From assembly GCA_030426385.1 (NCBI GenBank), contig JAUHYI010000054.1:1-32979 (forward strand): a stretch of DNA of 32,979 nt. The letters are read 5' to 3'. Positions 16,230 to 25,608 of the stretch are shown here, in pieces; positions within the stretch are counted from its first letter, which is position 1, and each line of letters opens with the position of its first letter. The DNA comes from Phycisphaerae bacterium. Its GTDB lineage: Bacteria; Planctomycetota; Phycisphaerae; Phycisphaerales; Phycisphaeraceae. Made by a program: the position numbers and the translations under genes. The notes under the pieces were generated by a model. That model was not told the origin of the DNA and did not search any database. It saw nothing but the letters and a program-made list of their open reading frames with translations.

Positions 16230-19151
16230 ATGTGGCAAATCGGAACGCGATCGGGTTGGACATTCGCAGCGATGGGGGTTGGGGCCGGGTGCCTGATATG
16301 GTCGATGGTGTTGGTGAACCTGTTGGCCCAGCCAGCCCGAGCTGATTTACCTGTAACGGAGAACCCCCGCGTGTTGCAAGAGCGTGCTGACCGATTGATC
16401 GTGACGTTGCCCAATGGTTTGATTGTGGTGGCCCAGGAATTGCGGACCGCCCCGATCGTCACCGCCCAGGTGTGGATCAAAACCGGGTCGATCTATGAAC
16501 AGGAACACGTCGGCGCGGGGCTGAGCCATTTTCTCGAACACCTGGCCTCCGGCGGGAGCACCGACCAGCGCACCGAGGACGAATCGAATGCGATCCTGGG
16601 CCGCATCGGGGCTCGCACCAACGCCGCGACAGGCCTCGACAAGGTTCACTACTACATCAACACGACCGCGCCGTTCGCGGCTGATGCGGTCGAGCTGATT
16701 TCCGATTGGATGCAGCACAGCAAAATCGAGGACGTGGAATTTAATCGTGAACGCGATGTGATCCAACGCGAGTTTGACATGGGGCGTGGCGATCCGAATC
16801 GCATCCTGTGGAAGCTGACACAGCAGGCCCGCTTCGCGCGATCTGCGCATCCCGCTCGGCATCCAACGATTGGTTACCTGGATGAATTTCTATCGATCAC
16901 GCGCGATGAAATTTTTGATTTTTACAAACGCATGTATGTGCCCAACAACATGGTGTTCGTCGTGGTGGGCGATATCGATAAGCAGGCGATTGTGGATCAG
17001 GTCGCCCAACTGTGGGCCGACAGCAAGCCCGGCGAATTGCCCGCGCTCACATTGCCGATTGAGCCGCCTGTTGCCACAGAGGGTGATGATGCGGATGCCA
17101 ATGCCCAGCCCACACGCCTGTCCGGGTCGGCTGACATTCAACGCACACGTTTACGCATTGCCTGGCCCGGCACGCGGTTGACCGGCGAACATGATTACGC
17201 GCTCGATTTGCTCGCCACCATTTTAGGGCAGGGCGAATCGAGTCGGCTGGTGCGCGCGGTGCGCGACGACCAACGGCTGGTCAACACGATCCAATCCTAC
17301 AACCTGAGTTTCACCTGGGGCGAAGGGTATTTCGGCGTGGACGCAGAATTGGCCGATGCTGACAATATTGAGGAAAAAATAGGTGGGGTGGAGACGGCGA
17401 TTTTGGCGCAGGTTGAAACGATGCGCACGGAACTGGTCAGTGATGCGGAGTTAGCCCGGGCCAAGCGGCAGACATTAGCCCGCACGGTGTATGGCTCACA
17501 GACTGCGCAGGACCTGGCCTCGGACATCGCTCGCAACCTGATCGGGCTGGGCGATCCGGATTATGACCAGCGCTATGTCGAGGCGATTCAAAAATTGACA
17601 GCCGAAGAATTACGCGCTGCGGCGCAACATATTTTGCAGCCTGACAAGCGCATCGTCATCACGTTGGAACCAGCCCAGGCCGCAGCGCCTGCGTCGTCGT
17701 TGACGCGACCTGAAGACGAGCCAGCACCGGGTATCGAACACGAGCCGGTCGATCTGGACAACCGCGCGTTGGTGGCCGCGATGGAAAAAGTATTCGCCCA
17801 AAGTGAAGCCGATCCTGCTGAGCCGATCGTGACCGATCCGATCGAACAGGTGACGCTGTCGAACGGACTGCGTGTATTGCTGGGGCGCAGCACGTTGGTG
17901 CCTGCGGTGAGTGTGCAATGCTACAGCCTGGGTGGGTTGCTCGGCGAAACGCCTGGTCGCGAGGGGGTGGCGTCAGCGATGACCGAAATGATGATGCGTG
18001 GCACGACAACGCGCAGCGCTGAACAAATTGCTGAGACGTTGGAAAATCTGGGCGCGGGGATGGCCACGTCGTCAGGGAATAACACGTTGTATGTGACGGC
18101 GCAGGCGCTGCGTGATGATTTGCCGACGGTGTTGGATTTGATGGCCGATGTGATGTTGCGGCCGAGTTTTCCCGACGATGAATGGGCGAAATTGCAGCCG
18201 CGCTTGTTGGCGGCGATCGGGCGCATCGGCGATCGTTGGAATGGTGAATTGCAACAGGATTTTCGCACCGCGTATTTCGGCGATCATCCGTGGTCGCAAA
18301 CATCCATGGGCCGCGAATCGGTGGTGGCTGAATTGACGACCGAAGATTTGCGAGCCTATCACGCCGGACAATTCAGTGCGGACCAATCGATTCTGTCGGT
18401 GTTCGGGGATTTCGATCGTGACGCGGTGGTGAGGCAGTTGGAAAAATTATTCGCAGCCATGCCGGCACAGTCGGCGGTGAAATTTGATCCACCGATGACG
18501 CCGAAACAAACGGCACGCGTGGTGACGACGCAAACGGGTAAGCCGTTGGTGGCTACGCTGATCGGGTTCGGCCCGGGCATCACGATTTCGGATGATGACT
18601 ATCCGGCCATGCTGGTGCTCAATCGCGTGATCAGTTCGTTTCCCACGGGCTGGATCGATCGCGCGTTGCGTGGAAGCGATGGTGGATTGGTGTACGCGGT
18701 GGGTGCGTACAATTCGACCGGGCTGGTGCCGGGTTACTACGGCGTGATTTTTAACACGCAGCCGGACTCGGCGGTCGAAGCGCTGCGGCGGAGCATGGCT
18801 GTGATCGAACGGGCCAAAACCGAAACGATTGATGACGACACGCTCGCTCGCGCCAAGGCTGGTGTGCTCACCGATGAATTCATTGGCAACCAATCCAACA
18901 GCCAACGCGCGGCGCAGGCGTCGTTGGATGTGTTGTATGGTTTAGGATTGGAACGGCCGCAATGGTTGTTGGATCAGATCCAATCGATCGACAGCGCGAC
19001 GTTGCAGGCAGTGGCGCAACGTCGACTGAACAACCCGGTGGCTGTGGTGATGTCGAACGTGGACCTGCCATTGGATGAGATGCAGGCCGTGGTGCGTGGG
19101 GACGTGGATGACGCGGACACGGTTGAAGCAGAAAATACAGACACAAAATAA
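16230..19151 (+). CDS. M16-family zinc peptidase, two-domain form
   Basis: This 973-residue protein has a signal or anchor segment at about residues 10-38. The catalytic M16 half holds HFLEH at 100-104 (zinc ligands His100 and His104, catalytic Glu103) and the third ligand, probably Glu181, in RDVIQREF. A second M16 half starts near residue 535; the position matching HxxEH reads ASAMTEM, so that half is inactive, as is usual for one half of such proteins. Relatives include pitrilysin-like processing peptidases of the periplasm. AAGGA lies 7 bases before the ATG. It is monocistronic and is followed by a terminator at 19223. Length and domains fit an intact gene. Confidence 0.93.
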   Translation: MWQIGTRSGWTFAAMGVGAGCLIWSMVLVNLLAQPARADLPVTENPRVLQERADRLIVTLPNGLIVVAQELRTAPIVTAQVWIKTGSIYEQEHVGAGLSHFLEHLASGGSTDQRTEDESNAILGRIGARTNAATGLDKVHYYINTTAPFAADAVELISDWMQHSKIEDVEFNRERDVIQREFDMGRGDPNRILWKLTQQARFARSAHPARHPTIGYLDEFLSITRDEIFDFYKRMYVPNNMVFVVVGDIDKQAIVDQVAQLWADSKPGELPALTLPIEPPVATEGDDADANAQPTRLSGSADIQRTRLRIAWPGTRLTGEHDYALDLLATILGQGESSRLVRAVRDDQRLVNTIQSYNLSFTWGEGYFGVDAELADADNIEEKIGGVETAILAQVETMRTELVSDAELARAKRQTLARTVYGSQTAQDLASDIARNLIGLGDPDYDQRYVEAIQKLTAEELRAAAQHILQPDKRIVITLEPAQAAAPASSLTRPEDEPAPGIEHEPVDLDNRALVAAMEKVFAQSEADPAEPIVTDPIEQVTLSNGLRVLLGRSTLVPAVSVQCYSLGGLLGETPGREGVASAMTEMMMRGTTTRSAEQIAETLENLGAGMATSSGNNTLYVTAQALRDDLPTVLDLMADVMLRPSFPDDEWAKLQPRLLAAIGRIGDRWNGELQQDFRTAYFGDHPWSQTSMGRESVVAELTTEDLRAYHAGQFSADQSILSVFGDFDRDAVVRQLEKLFAAMPAQSAVKFDPPMTPKQTARVVTTQTGKPLVATLIGFGPGITISDDDYPAMLVLNRVISSFPTGWIDRALRGSDGGLVYAVGAYNSTGLVPGYYGVIFNTQPDSAVEALRRSMAVIERAKTETIDDDTLARAKAGVLTDEFIGNQSNSQRAAQASLDVLYGLGLERPQWLLDQIQSIDSATLQAVAQRRLNNPVAVVMSNVDLPLDEMQAVVRGDVDDADTVEAENTDTK

Positions 19152-19192
19152 CAGGGGAAATGTATGTGTGTGTGGGGGGGAGTGGGGGGGTA

Positions 19193-19220
19193 ATAGCCCG
19201 CGATGGATATCGCGGGTCAG
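19193..19220. repeat. ATAGC-headed hairpin, left member of an inverted pair
   Basis: ATAGC is followed by a hairpin CCCGCGAT-GGAT-ATCGCGGG and TCAG. It is the inverse of 19324-19351 with one mismatch in 28 bases. The stem also occurs at 1611-1628. Confidence 0.8.
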
Positions 19221-19222
19221 TA

Positions 19223-19258
19223 AACGCGCAATCGTATGTAACACGCTGCGCGTTTTTT
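19223..19258 (+). terminator. Terminator after the M16 peptidase gene
   Basis: The stem AACGCGCA / TGCGCGTT (19223-19230, 19247-19254) with a 16-base loop runs into six T. It lies between the two members of the inverted hairpin pair, 72 bases after the peptidase stop. Confidence 0.65.
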
Positions 19259-19323
19259 CTATTGATGATCTATTTGTGATTCACGCAAACACACACACGC
19301 AAGAACGAAATTTATCGCGTCTG

Positions 19324-19351
19324 CTGACCCGCGATATACATCGCGGGCTAT
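19324..19351. repeat. ATAGC-headed hairpin, right member of an inverted pair
   Basis: Read on minus, it has the same header and hairpin as 19193-19220, with GTAT in place of GGAT in the loop. Together they form a doublet about 160 bases long between the converging peptidase and pgi genes, the arrangement seen in BIME-type repeats. Confidence 0.8.
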
Positions 19352-19409
19352 GAAATATGACATTTGCGGGTGATGAAATTATGGTCAGCAGTCAGCGAGC
19401 AAGCTGCGC

Positions 19410-20990
19410 TTATTTACCCTTATATTTCCCGCGTGATTTGCCCACGCCGCGTTTGTTGGCGGCGAGGTGTTCCAACGTGTGGTAGATCGTCTCGGCATCC
19501 TGCGGGCTGCCAATTTTGTCGGCGATTTTTTCGGCGGTGAAGGTGCCACTGTTGTTTTTCAGGAACTCGACGGCTTTGTGTTGGACATCCAACACGGCGG
19601 CGGCGGCTTTTTTACCGGCTTCGACGCCGGGCTGATGGTACGCATTGACATTGACCAGCGTGGCATAAAAACCGACGGCCCGTTCGTACAACGCGATCAA
19701 TGCGCCGACCGTGACGGCATCGAGTTTGTCGAAGGTGATCAGGATCGAGCCGCGGCCTTCCTCGTAGAGCGCTTCACGGGTGCCTTGCCAGAAACCCCAG
19801 AGGTAATCGCCACTGGTCACGCCGGGATCAACCTCGGGCCGATGCTTGGCCATTTGCGGGGTCTGGTCCTGCAGGACGGTGATGAAGGTGGCGAAGAAAT
19901 TGTTGACGCCATCGCGTAGTTGTTGCACGTAGGCATGTTGATCGGTCGAGCCTTTGTTGCCATAGACAGCGATGCCCTGGCGCACGACGTTGCCGTCGAG
20001 GTCATGTTTTTTGCCGAGCGATTCCATGACCAGTTGTTGCAGATAGCGCGACATCAACAGTAGGCGATCCTTGTAGGGAAGGATGACCATATCTTTTTCG
20101 CCCTTGCCGTTGCCGGTGGCGTGGTACCACATGAGTGCGAGTTTGGCGGCGGGGTTGTGGGTGGTGTCGTGGACGCGTGTGCATTTGTCCATGTCGGTGG
20201 CCCCGCGTAAAAACGCTTCGATGTCGAGGCCTTGCAACGCTGCGGGCAGCAGGCCGACCGACGCCATGACGCTGGTGCGTCCGCCGACCCAATCGAACAT
20301 GGGGATGCGGGTGATCCAGTTTTCGCTGACGGCGACCTGATCGAGTTTGCTTCCTTCGCCGGTGACAGCCACGGCATGTTTGGCAAAATCGAGTTTCTTG
20401 CGCGCGTAGGCGGTCTGGGCTTCGATCATGCCGTTGCGGGCTTCGGGCGTGCCGCCTGATTTGGAGGTGACCACGACGAGGGTGGATTTGAGTTTGCTCG
20501 CCAGTTGGTTGAGCACGCGATCGAAGCCATCCGGATCGGTGTTATCCAGAAAATGCACCGCCATTTTGTCTTTCTTGGCCCCGAGCGCGTCAGCGACCAG
20601 TTGTGGCCCCAACGCGCTGCCGCCGATGCCGATCATCAACAGGTCGGTAAATTTCGCCGCGGTCGGCGGCTTGATATCGCCGCTATGCACCGCCTTGGCA
20701 AAATCCACGACGGCTTGCTTGGTCGAATCAACCTGCGCGGCAATTTCATCATTGGGCGCTAACCGCGAATCGCGCAGCCAATAGTGGCCGACCATGCGAT
20801 TTTCATCCGGGTTGGCAATCGCACCGTTTTCCAACGCATCCATCGCGGCGTAGGCTTTTTCCATAGCCGGTGCCATGCGTTCAAAAAACGTGTCGTCAAA
20901 ATCAATGCGTGAAATATCCAGCGTCATCCCCACGGAATCGCAGGTCACCAGATGATCTTTATATCGTCGCCACAGGGTTAATTTGTCCAT
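19410..20990 (-). CDS. Glucose-6-phosphate isomerase
   Basis: This cytoplasmic enzyme interconverts glucose 6-phosphate and fructose 6-phosphate in glycolysis and gluconeogenesis. The 526-residue protein shows all the family marks in order: [10 protein letters not shown] at 121-130, [13 protein letters not shown] at 148-160, [15 protein letters not shown] at 174-188 for phosphate binding, then the region with the catalytic Glu ([11 protein letters not shown]), [18 protein letters not shown] with the ring-opening His, and a C-terminal Lys region ([11 protein letters not shown]). Length is close to the usual 550. The ATG at 20990 ([10 protein letters not shown]) fits the family start; an upstream in-frame ATG at 21053 would add 21 residues of poor quality. 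It is a single gene that converges on the peptidase gene. Confidence 0.95.
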   Translation of the reverse strand: MDKLTLWRRYKDHLVTCDSVGMTLDISRIDFDDTFFERMAPAMEKAYAAMDALENGAIANPDENRMVGHYWLRDSRLAPNDEIAAQVDSTKQAVVDFAKAVHSGDIKPPTAAKFTDLLMIGIGGSALGPQLVADALGAKKDKMAVHFLDNTDPDGFDRVLNQLASKLKSTLVVVTSKSGGTPEARNGMIEAQTAYARKKLDFAKHAVAVTGEGSKLDQVAVSENWITRIPMFDWVGGRTSVMASVGLLPAALQGLDIEAFLRGATDMDKCTRVHDTTHNPAAKLALMWYHATGNGKGEKDMVILPYKDRLLLMSRYLQQLVMESLGKKHDLDGNVVRQGIAVYGNKGSTDQHAYVQQLRDGVNNFFATFITVLQDQTPQMAKHRPEVDPGVTSGDYLWGFWQGTREALYEEGRGSILITFDKLDAVTVGALIALYERAVGFYATLVNVNAYHQPGVEAGKKAAAAVLDVQHKAVEFLKNNSGTFTAEKIADKIGSPQDAETIYHTLEHLAANKRGVGKSRGKYKGK

Positions 20991-21108
20991 GGTTATTTGC
21001 TCGGATAGAGGGATGGGTCGGGGATGTTGAATGGAACGGGTTGATGTGGCCAAAACTCAATTTTCAAGATGCGAAAACGGCAGAAATCCGAAACCATATA
21101 ACCCACAA

Positions 21109-21133
21109 TCATGCAGGGGAAACGTGGGGGGGG
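21109..21133 (+). repeat. CATGCAGGGGAAAYGTG-plus-G-run motif, copy 2
   Basis: The same motif as 1514-1539 is followed by eight G. It reaches the stop codon side of the minus-strand lipoprotein gene. Confidence 0.55.
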
Positions 21134-21673
21134 TTAGGGGTTGGGTTTTCGGGTGATGAGGATGTATCGCGTTTCGTTTGAATTGTTGTTTGTATTACCA
21201 GCTTTATCGGCATTTTCCGCAGAATTGGGCAGTAATATTTCGGATTGGTAGACCCGTCCGCGTTTATCGATGGCCAGAATGGACCCCAGCGGGAACGATT
21301 CGCCGTGTTCGTTGGTGAACGCGCTCAGGGGCAGTTGCATGGATTGGCCCACGTTGAGTTGCTTGACGATCACCGCGTATTGCTGGTTGAGCCAAAGCTG
21401 AAAATCGCGATAGACGATCGGCTCACGATTGGTGATGATCACGCGGGTGTGGTGTTGTTTGACGACGATGTTCAGATTGCCGGCATAGTCGGTGGTTCGC
21501 GGGTGGGGTTCGGGTTGGAAGGAGGTGACCTGCCCGGTGGGGACCAGGGGATTGCCCTGGCAGCCGGTGAACAGGGTCAGGGCCGTGATCGCCAATAGCG
21601 TGATCGCATGGGCGAACCGGGTGGGTCGGGGATGGGATGGCCAACGAAAGCGGTAGTGGGCAAAACATGTCAT
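21134..21673 (-). CDS. Small predicted lipoprotein of unknown function
   Basis: This 179-residue protein has a hydrophobic stretch at about 20-36 and the lipobox LFTGC, with Cys38 as the lipid-modified residue. The mature part of about 140 residues is beta-rich and carries a Glu/Asn-rich spacer near 150-167. I do not recognise the domain. The frame stays open far upstream into the dihydrouridine synthase region, but the ATG at 21673 is the only start giving a proper signal peptide. It is divergent from the gene at 21692, with only 18 bases between the two start codons. The stop lies directly beside a G-run motif. Confidence 0.72.
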   Translation of the reverse strand: MTCFAHYRFRWPSHPRPTRFAHAITLLAITALTLFTGCQGNPLVPTGQVTSFQPEPHPRTTDYAGNLNIVVKQHHTRVIITNREPIVYRDFQLWLNQQYAVIVKQLNVGQSMQLPLSAFTNEHGESFPLGSILAIDKRGRVYQSEILLPNSAENADKAGNTNNNSNETRYILITRKPNP

Positions 21674-21678
21674 GCACG

Positions 21679-21684
21679 TATAAT
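21679..21684 (+). promoter_or_regulatory. TATAAT -10 box just before the dihydrouridine synthase gene
   Basis: A perfect TATAAT ends 7 bases before the ATG at 21692. If it is used, transcription starts at or next to the start codon, giving a leaderless mRNA. No clear -35 box is present at the expected distance, and there is no ribosome site before the ATG, which agrees with leaderless translation. Confidence 0.4.
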
Positions 21685-21691
21685 CGCCGTG

Positions 21692-22714
21692 ATGGTCACA
21701 TTGGGCAAATCCAGTCAGGGTCAGCGCGTGGTTAAACTCGACGCGCCTTTCTATCAGGCAGGCCTGGCCGGCTATTCCGACGCCGCCATGCGCTTGGTCG
21801 CACGCCGACACGGCTGTCCGTTTGCCGTGACCGAGGCCATGCTGGATATGTTCCTGATCAACGGTGGCAAGGGGTTGGACGACGCTCGGCTCGACGATGC
21901 GGATCATCCGATCGCCGGGCAGTTGATGGGATCGCATCCTGCAGAAATTGCCGCCGGGGCAAAAATCCTGGCGGACCTGGGCTACGACGTGATCGATATC
22001 AACCTGGCCTGTCCAGTGAAAAAAATAAAAAAGAAATGTCGCGGCGGGCATTTGCTGTCCGATCCGGATGAAGCGATTGCGATTCTGGATGCCGTGCGTC
22101 AGGCCGTGCCCGCGGAAATTCCTACGACCGTCAAACTGCGCCGGGCCAGTGACGACACGGTTGAGGCTGAGCGAAATTTCCATCGGATTTTCGAGCGTGT
22201 GATCGAACTGGGTTACGCCGGTTCGACGGTGCATGGGCGAACCGTCGAACAAAAATACAACGGCCCGTCGCGCTGGCCGGCGCTGCGGGCGATCGTCGAT
22301 ACCTATCGCGATGTTCCCGAATTCACCATCGGCGGGTCCGGCGATATCTGGGAAGCGGCGGACATTTTTCGCATGATCGAACAGACCGGCGTCGACTGGG
22401 TCAGTGTCGCCCGCGGCTGCATCGGTAACCCGTGGCTATTCACCCAGGCCCGCGCGATCATGGCCGGCCAGCCGCCTTGTCCGCCGACCATCGATCAGCA
22501 ACGCGACGTGCTGTTGGAACATTTTCATCTGTCGGTGCAACTGCATGGCGAGGAACCGGCCAGTCGCATGATGCGCAAGTTCGGCATCAAATTTTCCCGG
22601 CATCATGCTGATCCTGATGCAGTGAAAAATGCATTCATCACCGCCAAGTGTACGGCCGATTGGCACGCGGTGATCGAACATTTCTACGGCTCGCCCGTGA
22701 GCGTGGGGGATTGA
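21692..22714 (+). CDS. tRNA-dihydrouridine synthase (Dus family)
   Basis: This FMN enzyme reduces uridines in the tRNA D-loop. The 340-residue protein has an FMN TIM barrel (about 15-255) with QAGLAGYSDAAMR near the start, IDINLACPVKK at 101-111 with Cys107 as the likely catalytic acid, TVKLR at 146-150, STVHGRTVEQKYNGPS, and IGGSGDIW plus VSVARGCIGNPWLF for FMN phosphate binding. A helical tRNA-binding domain follows to the end. The sequence KKIKKKCRGGHLL replaces the more usual K-V-x-x-x-G-x-GA-x-LL loop, giving a basic insert. The ATG at 21692 is preferred to an upstream one at 21608, which would overlap the divergent lipoprotein. I cannot assign the DusA/B/C subtype firmly. Confidence 0.92.
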   Translation: MVTLGKSSQGQRVVKLDAPFYQAGLAGYSDAAMRLVARRHGCPFAVTEAMLDMFLINGGKGLDDARLDDADHPIAGQLMGSHPAEIAAGAKILADLGYDVIDINLACPVKKIKKKCRGGHLLSDPDEAIAILDAVRQAVPAEIPTTVKLRRASDDTVEAERNFHRIFERVIELGYAGSTVHGRTVEQKYNGPSRWPALRAIVDTYRDVPEFTIGGSGDIWEAADIFRMIEQTGVDWVSVARGCIGNPWLFTQARAIMAGQPPCPPTIDQQRDVLLEHFHLSVQLHGEEPASRMMRKFGIKFSRHHADPDAVKNAFITAKCTADWHAVIEHFYGSPVSVGD

Positions 22715-22770
22715 GTAGGGGGATTAAGACAGGGGATTAAGCACAGAGACACAGAGCAAGACGAATGGCT

Positions 22771-22850
22771 CATGCGATACGAATGACGATAAATACTCAT
22801 GCGAAACAAATGACGATAAATACTCATGCGAAACGAATGACGAAAATACT
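22771..22850 (+). repeat. Three tandem copies of a 27-bp unit
   Basis: The units CATGCGAWACRAATGACGAT plus AAATACT lie head to tail at 22771-22797, 22798-22824 and 22825-22850 (the last lacks one base). The segment ACGATAAATACTC also occurs at the edge of the palindromic element (32836-32848, and inverted at 79-91), so the array may have grown from an element end. Confidence 0.85.
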
Positions 22851-22870
22851 AAGGCATTGATTCATAATAG

Positions 22871-22890
22871 CCCCCGGTGAATACCGGGGG
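22871..22890. repeat. TAGC-headed hairpin (CCCCCGGT type)
   Basis: The stem CCCCCGGT / ACCGGGGG with loop GAAT follows the header AATAG, and further G continue the right arm. It is the same stem-loop as in the element at the window ends with one base pair changed. It may slow or end transcription of the dihydrouridine synthase gene. Confidence 0.65.
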
Positions 22891-22960
22891 GGGGGAAACT
22901 TTTAACCACACAATTTTTTTAACGGGCTTGCCCTGAATTTTTAAATTTTTTAAAAACTTA

Positions 22961-23005
22961 GAGCGTGTTGCGTCATTTGTGACCGCATCGCAGCCCGGAC
23001 TGGTC
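22961..23005 (+). repeat. GTCATTTGTGAYCGCATYGCA repeat, copy 2
   Basis: It matches 14917-14961. It runs into the palindrome at 22997-23022, which copy 1 lacks. Confidence 0.55.
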
Positions 23006-23022
23006 ATTTAAGTGACCAGTCC
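22997..23022. repeat. Palindrome GGACTGGTCA / TGACCAGTCC
   Basis: Two perfect 10-base arms surround a 6-base centre. No T-run follows on either side, so it is not a plain terminator. It sits between the dihydrouridine synthase gene and the end of locus 2. Confidence 0.75.
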
Positions 23023-23060
23023 AGTGTGAATGTCGTTAGGCCAGTAATTTTGCAAGAGGG

Positions 23061-23094
<34 letters not shown>

Positions 23095-23140
23095 CTGTCT
23101 ATCTGTTTTCTGTTTTTCTGCTTTCCTCGTTAAAAACCAT

Positions 23141-24532
23141 TCAGCTCCGAACCAGGTCGCGCGTCATCGTCGACGACAGATCTGACTGCGGCAGGTTCGC
23201 GCCGTGTTCTCGCAGGGTTTGAATCAGTTTCTCGGTATCGATGTCTTCGGCCGGTTGGCCGCTGCGTATCGATTGAACCGCCGCAGTGCCAGCGGCTTGG
23301 CCCATCATCGCTGCAGCCGGTTGGACACGGATCACCCCATGCACGCGGACATCCGCCGAGGCGCATCGGCCAGCGACCCAAAGATTTTTCCAACCCTGAG
23401 GCACCAGCACGCCGTAGGGAATGCCAAAGCTCTCGCCTTCGCCCAGACGCAGCTTCGGGTTGTGATGTTCCTGTTGGAAACGGTCCCACTCCTGGTCGCT
23501 GGTGTCGTAGGGATGGATATCGATGAACTTGTTGAACAGCCCAATCTGATCCGGGAAATGGCGACGGGCAAAATAATCGTCTTCCTTGAGTTCGTAAGCG
23601 CCCACGATGCGACGCGATTCACGGATGCCCAACAACGAGGCGGTCGTCACGTGTTCCATCTTCTCGCAACCCGGCACATTTCGGCGATAAAAACCCACCA
23701 TCTCTTTGGCCAACCGTCGGCCCAGCATCGCACCTTCGGTCAGGTCGCGACAGCGCAGCGCGTTGAGATTGAACAGATGCCCGCCGTTGAGATAGGACAC
23801 GTCATCCCCGACCGGCGACAGGCCTACGAGATGGCGATCGTATTGTTCGAATTCACCGCGGTCGAGCGCTTCTTGATACATCGCGTGACACTGTTCGCGG
23901 TTGTAGCGCGTCCAGTCCACGCCTGCCAGAAGAGACGCCATGGTCGCGGGCATGATATGCGGCGTGTCTCGGCCGGCTTCACGACACTCCGCACCGGCCA
24001 GGTCCGAGAGAATCGCATCGCCGGTCGCATCGATAAACGCATGAGCGGGGACATAGCGATAGCCTTCGATGTTGTGAACCACCACGCCATTGACGCGCTT
24101 GGCTGACGTGTCCGCATCGACGTCAATCATGCGTGTGAAAAATCGAACTTCCACACCGGCTTCGATGACCATCTCATCGAGCACTCTTTTGTAACCCTCC
24201 ACACGGAAGGGCGTCCAACGCATGTATCGCTTGGCAAAACGTTCGGGGCATTGACCGGGTCCCAGCTCGCCTTGCTCATAGAGACGATAGACCGCTTCGC
24301 GCATGATGCCGCCGACGAGCATCTCTTCGCCGTTGGCCATCGGATCGAACGCGGTCACCAGACCGCTGGTCCCCATCCCGCCGAGGCAGCCGGTCCCTTC
24401 GATCAGCAGCACTTTCGCGCCGAGCCTGCCCGCTGCAATCGCAGCCATGGTTCCACCGGGCCCGCCGCCTGCGATCACCAGATCGTATGTCGTGTCGATA
24501 TCAATATCGCGAACTAAACGGTACTTATTCAT
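23141..24532 (-). CDS. FAD-dependent oxidoreductase (FAD_oxidored type)
   Basis: This 463-residue flavoprotein has a Rossmann FAD site at the N terminus: VIAGGGPGGTMAA at 19-31 and Glu45 (VLLIEGTGCLGG), which binds the ribose. The following GGMGTSGLVTAFDP is typical of the PF12831-like family found beside sugar-degradation genes of Planctomycetes and Bacteroidetes. FAD-contact segments later include FIDATGDAILSDLAG and LWVAGRCASADVRVHGVIRVQPAAAMMGQAAGTAA near the C terminus. No signal peptide is seen, so it is probably cytoplasmic. The ATG at 24532 gives the natural start MNKYRLVRD. It lies 35 bases after the GH130 gene and is the last gene of locus 2. I infer oxidation of a sugar or sugar acid. 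Confidence 0.85.
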   Translation of the reverse strand: MNKYRLVRDIDIDTTYDLVIAGGGPGGTMAAIAAGRLGAKVLLIEGTGCLGGMGTSGLVTAFDPMANGEEMLVGGIMREAVYRLYEQGELGPGQCPERFAKRYMRWTPFRVEGYKRVLDEMVIEAGVEVRFFTRMIDVDADTSAKRVNGVVVHNIEGYRYVPAHAFIDATGDAILSDLAGAECREAGRDTPHIMPATMASLLAGVDWTRYNREQCHAMYQEALDRGEFEQYDRHLVGLSPVGDDVSYLNGGHLFNLNALRCRDLTEGAMLGRRLAKEMVGFYRRNVPGCEKMEHVTTASLLGIRESRRIVGAYELKEDDYFARRHFPDQIGLFNKFIDIHPYDTSDQEWDRFQQEHHNPKLRLGEGESFGIPYGVLVPQGWKNLWVAGRCASADVRVHGVIRVQPAAAMMGQAAGTAAVQSIRSGQPAEDIDTEKLIQTLREHGANLPQSDLSSTMTRDLVRS

Positions 24533-24567
24533 AGGTGCGTCATCTCTGAAAACAGGTAGGCCTAGGG

Positions 24568-25602
24568 TCAATCGTTGGGGTTGTCTTTCATCAAATCGAG
24601 AAGTTCATTGATCTGGGCAAAGGCGAGTGCGGTGGCGGTGTCGGCAACGCCGTAGTAGATCGCCAGCCGACCGGTTTCGCCATCGAGCATTGCGGCGCAA
24701 GGGAAGACCACGTTGGCGACATCACCCACACATTCGTAATCGCGCCATGGCGCAAGCAGGTAGGAGCGCGTGCGAGCGATAACTTTCCAGGGCTGTTCCA
24801 AATCCAGCAGCGCCGCGCCGAAGGCATAGACATATCCATTGCACGATTGCCGAACGCCGTGGTAAATCAGCAACCAGCCTTGGTCGGTTTCGATCGGCAC
24901 CGGACCAGCACCGATCTTCAGGCTTTCCCAACCGGCCACCGGGCTCATGACATGGCGATGATGACCCCAGTATTCCAGGTCGTGGCTTTGGCTTAAAAAA
25001 ATCTGGCCGAACGCGGTGTGACCGTTGTCCGAAGGCCGTGACAACATCACGTATCGGCCGTTGATTTTGCGGGGGAATAGCACGCCGTTGCGGTTGTGGG
25101 GCAAGAACGCATTTTCCATCTGATGGAAGGTTTCAAAATCATGCGTCCACGCGATGCCGATGGTCGGCTGATCCACGTAGCCGTTACACCACGTCACGTA
25201 ATAACGGTCTTCGATCCAGCACACACGCGGGTCGTAGCCATACTCAAAAATCGCGAGGGCCGATGATGTTTTTTGGAAGGTGATCGGCGTCGGGTTGATT
25301 TGCCAGTCGATCGCGTTGTCGCTGAATCCTGCGTGTAAACGCATGGCTCGGCTGCGATCATCCACACGAAACACGCCCGCAAATCGATCGCCAAACGGCA
25401 CCACCGCGCTGTTGAAAATGCTATTGGATTCGGGCAGTGCATTGCGGGCAATGATCGGGTTGGCTTGATAACGCCACACGACATCATGGCAATCGGCAGG
25501 GCGATCCTGCCAGGGTAAATTCGCGATGGACGCTATGGATGGAATAGACGGATTCGTGCGAAGACTTGCGGGCATAGAAAAACCTTGTGATACGGATTCC
25601 AT
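24568..25602 (-). CDS. GH130-type glycosidase/phosphorylase, paralogue 1
   Basis: This 344-residue protein has a five-bladed beta-propeller of the GH130 type. Members are mostly beta-mannoside phosphorylases, and some are mannosidases. The DPR motif holding the catalytic Asp is at 124-126 ([19 protein letters not shown]). Other marks are [57 protein letters not shown] and [24 protein letters not shown]. The residue before DPR is Tyr where Glu is common. No signal peptide is seen, so it is cytoplasmic. The ATG at 25602 is chosen; an upstream in-frame start would translate the repeat element at 25609-25707. It is cotranscribed with a second GH130 gene and the FAD enzyme. Confidence 0.87.
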   Translation of the reverse strand: MESVSQGFSMPASLRTNPSIPSIASIANLPWQDRPADCHDVVWRYQANPIIARNALPESNSIFNSAVVPFGDRFAGVFRVDDRSRAMRLHAGFSDNAIDWQINPTPITFQKTSSALAIFEYGYDPRVCWIEDRYYVTWCNGYVDQPTIGIAWTHDFETFHQMENAFLPHNRNGVLFPRKINGRYVMLSRPSDNGHTAFGQIFLSQSHDLEYWGHHRHVMSPVAGWESLKIGAGPVPIETDQGWLLIYHGVRQSCNGYVYAFGAALLDLEQPWKVIARTRSYLLAPWRDYECVGDVANVVFPCAAMLDGETGRLAIYYGVADTATALAFAQINELLDLMKDNPND

Positions 25603-25608
25603 AAATTT

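Noticed and set aside
21674..22252. Upstream extension of the lipoprotein frame to 372 residues
   Set aside because: The extra 193 residues are antisense to the dihydrouridine synthase gene, while the lipobox and signal peptide begin only at 21673.
22771..22850. Possible CRISPR array
   Set aside because: The 27-bp units are directly adjacent with no spacers, and there are no cas genes.
23204..24106. Plus-strand frame of 300 residues
   Set aside because: It is antisense to the FAD oxidoreductase, which shows conserved FAD motifs.
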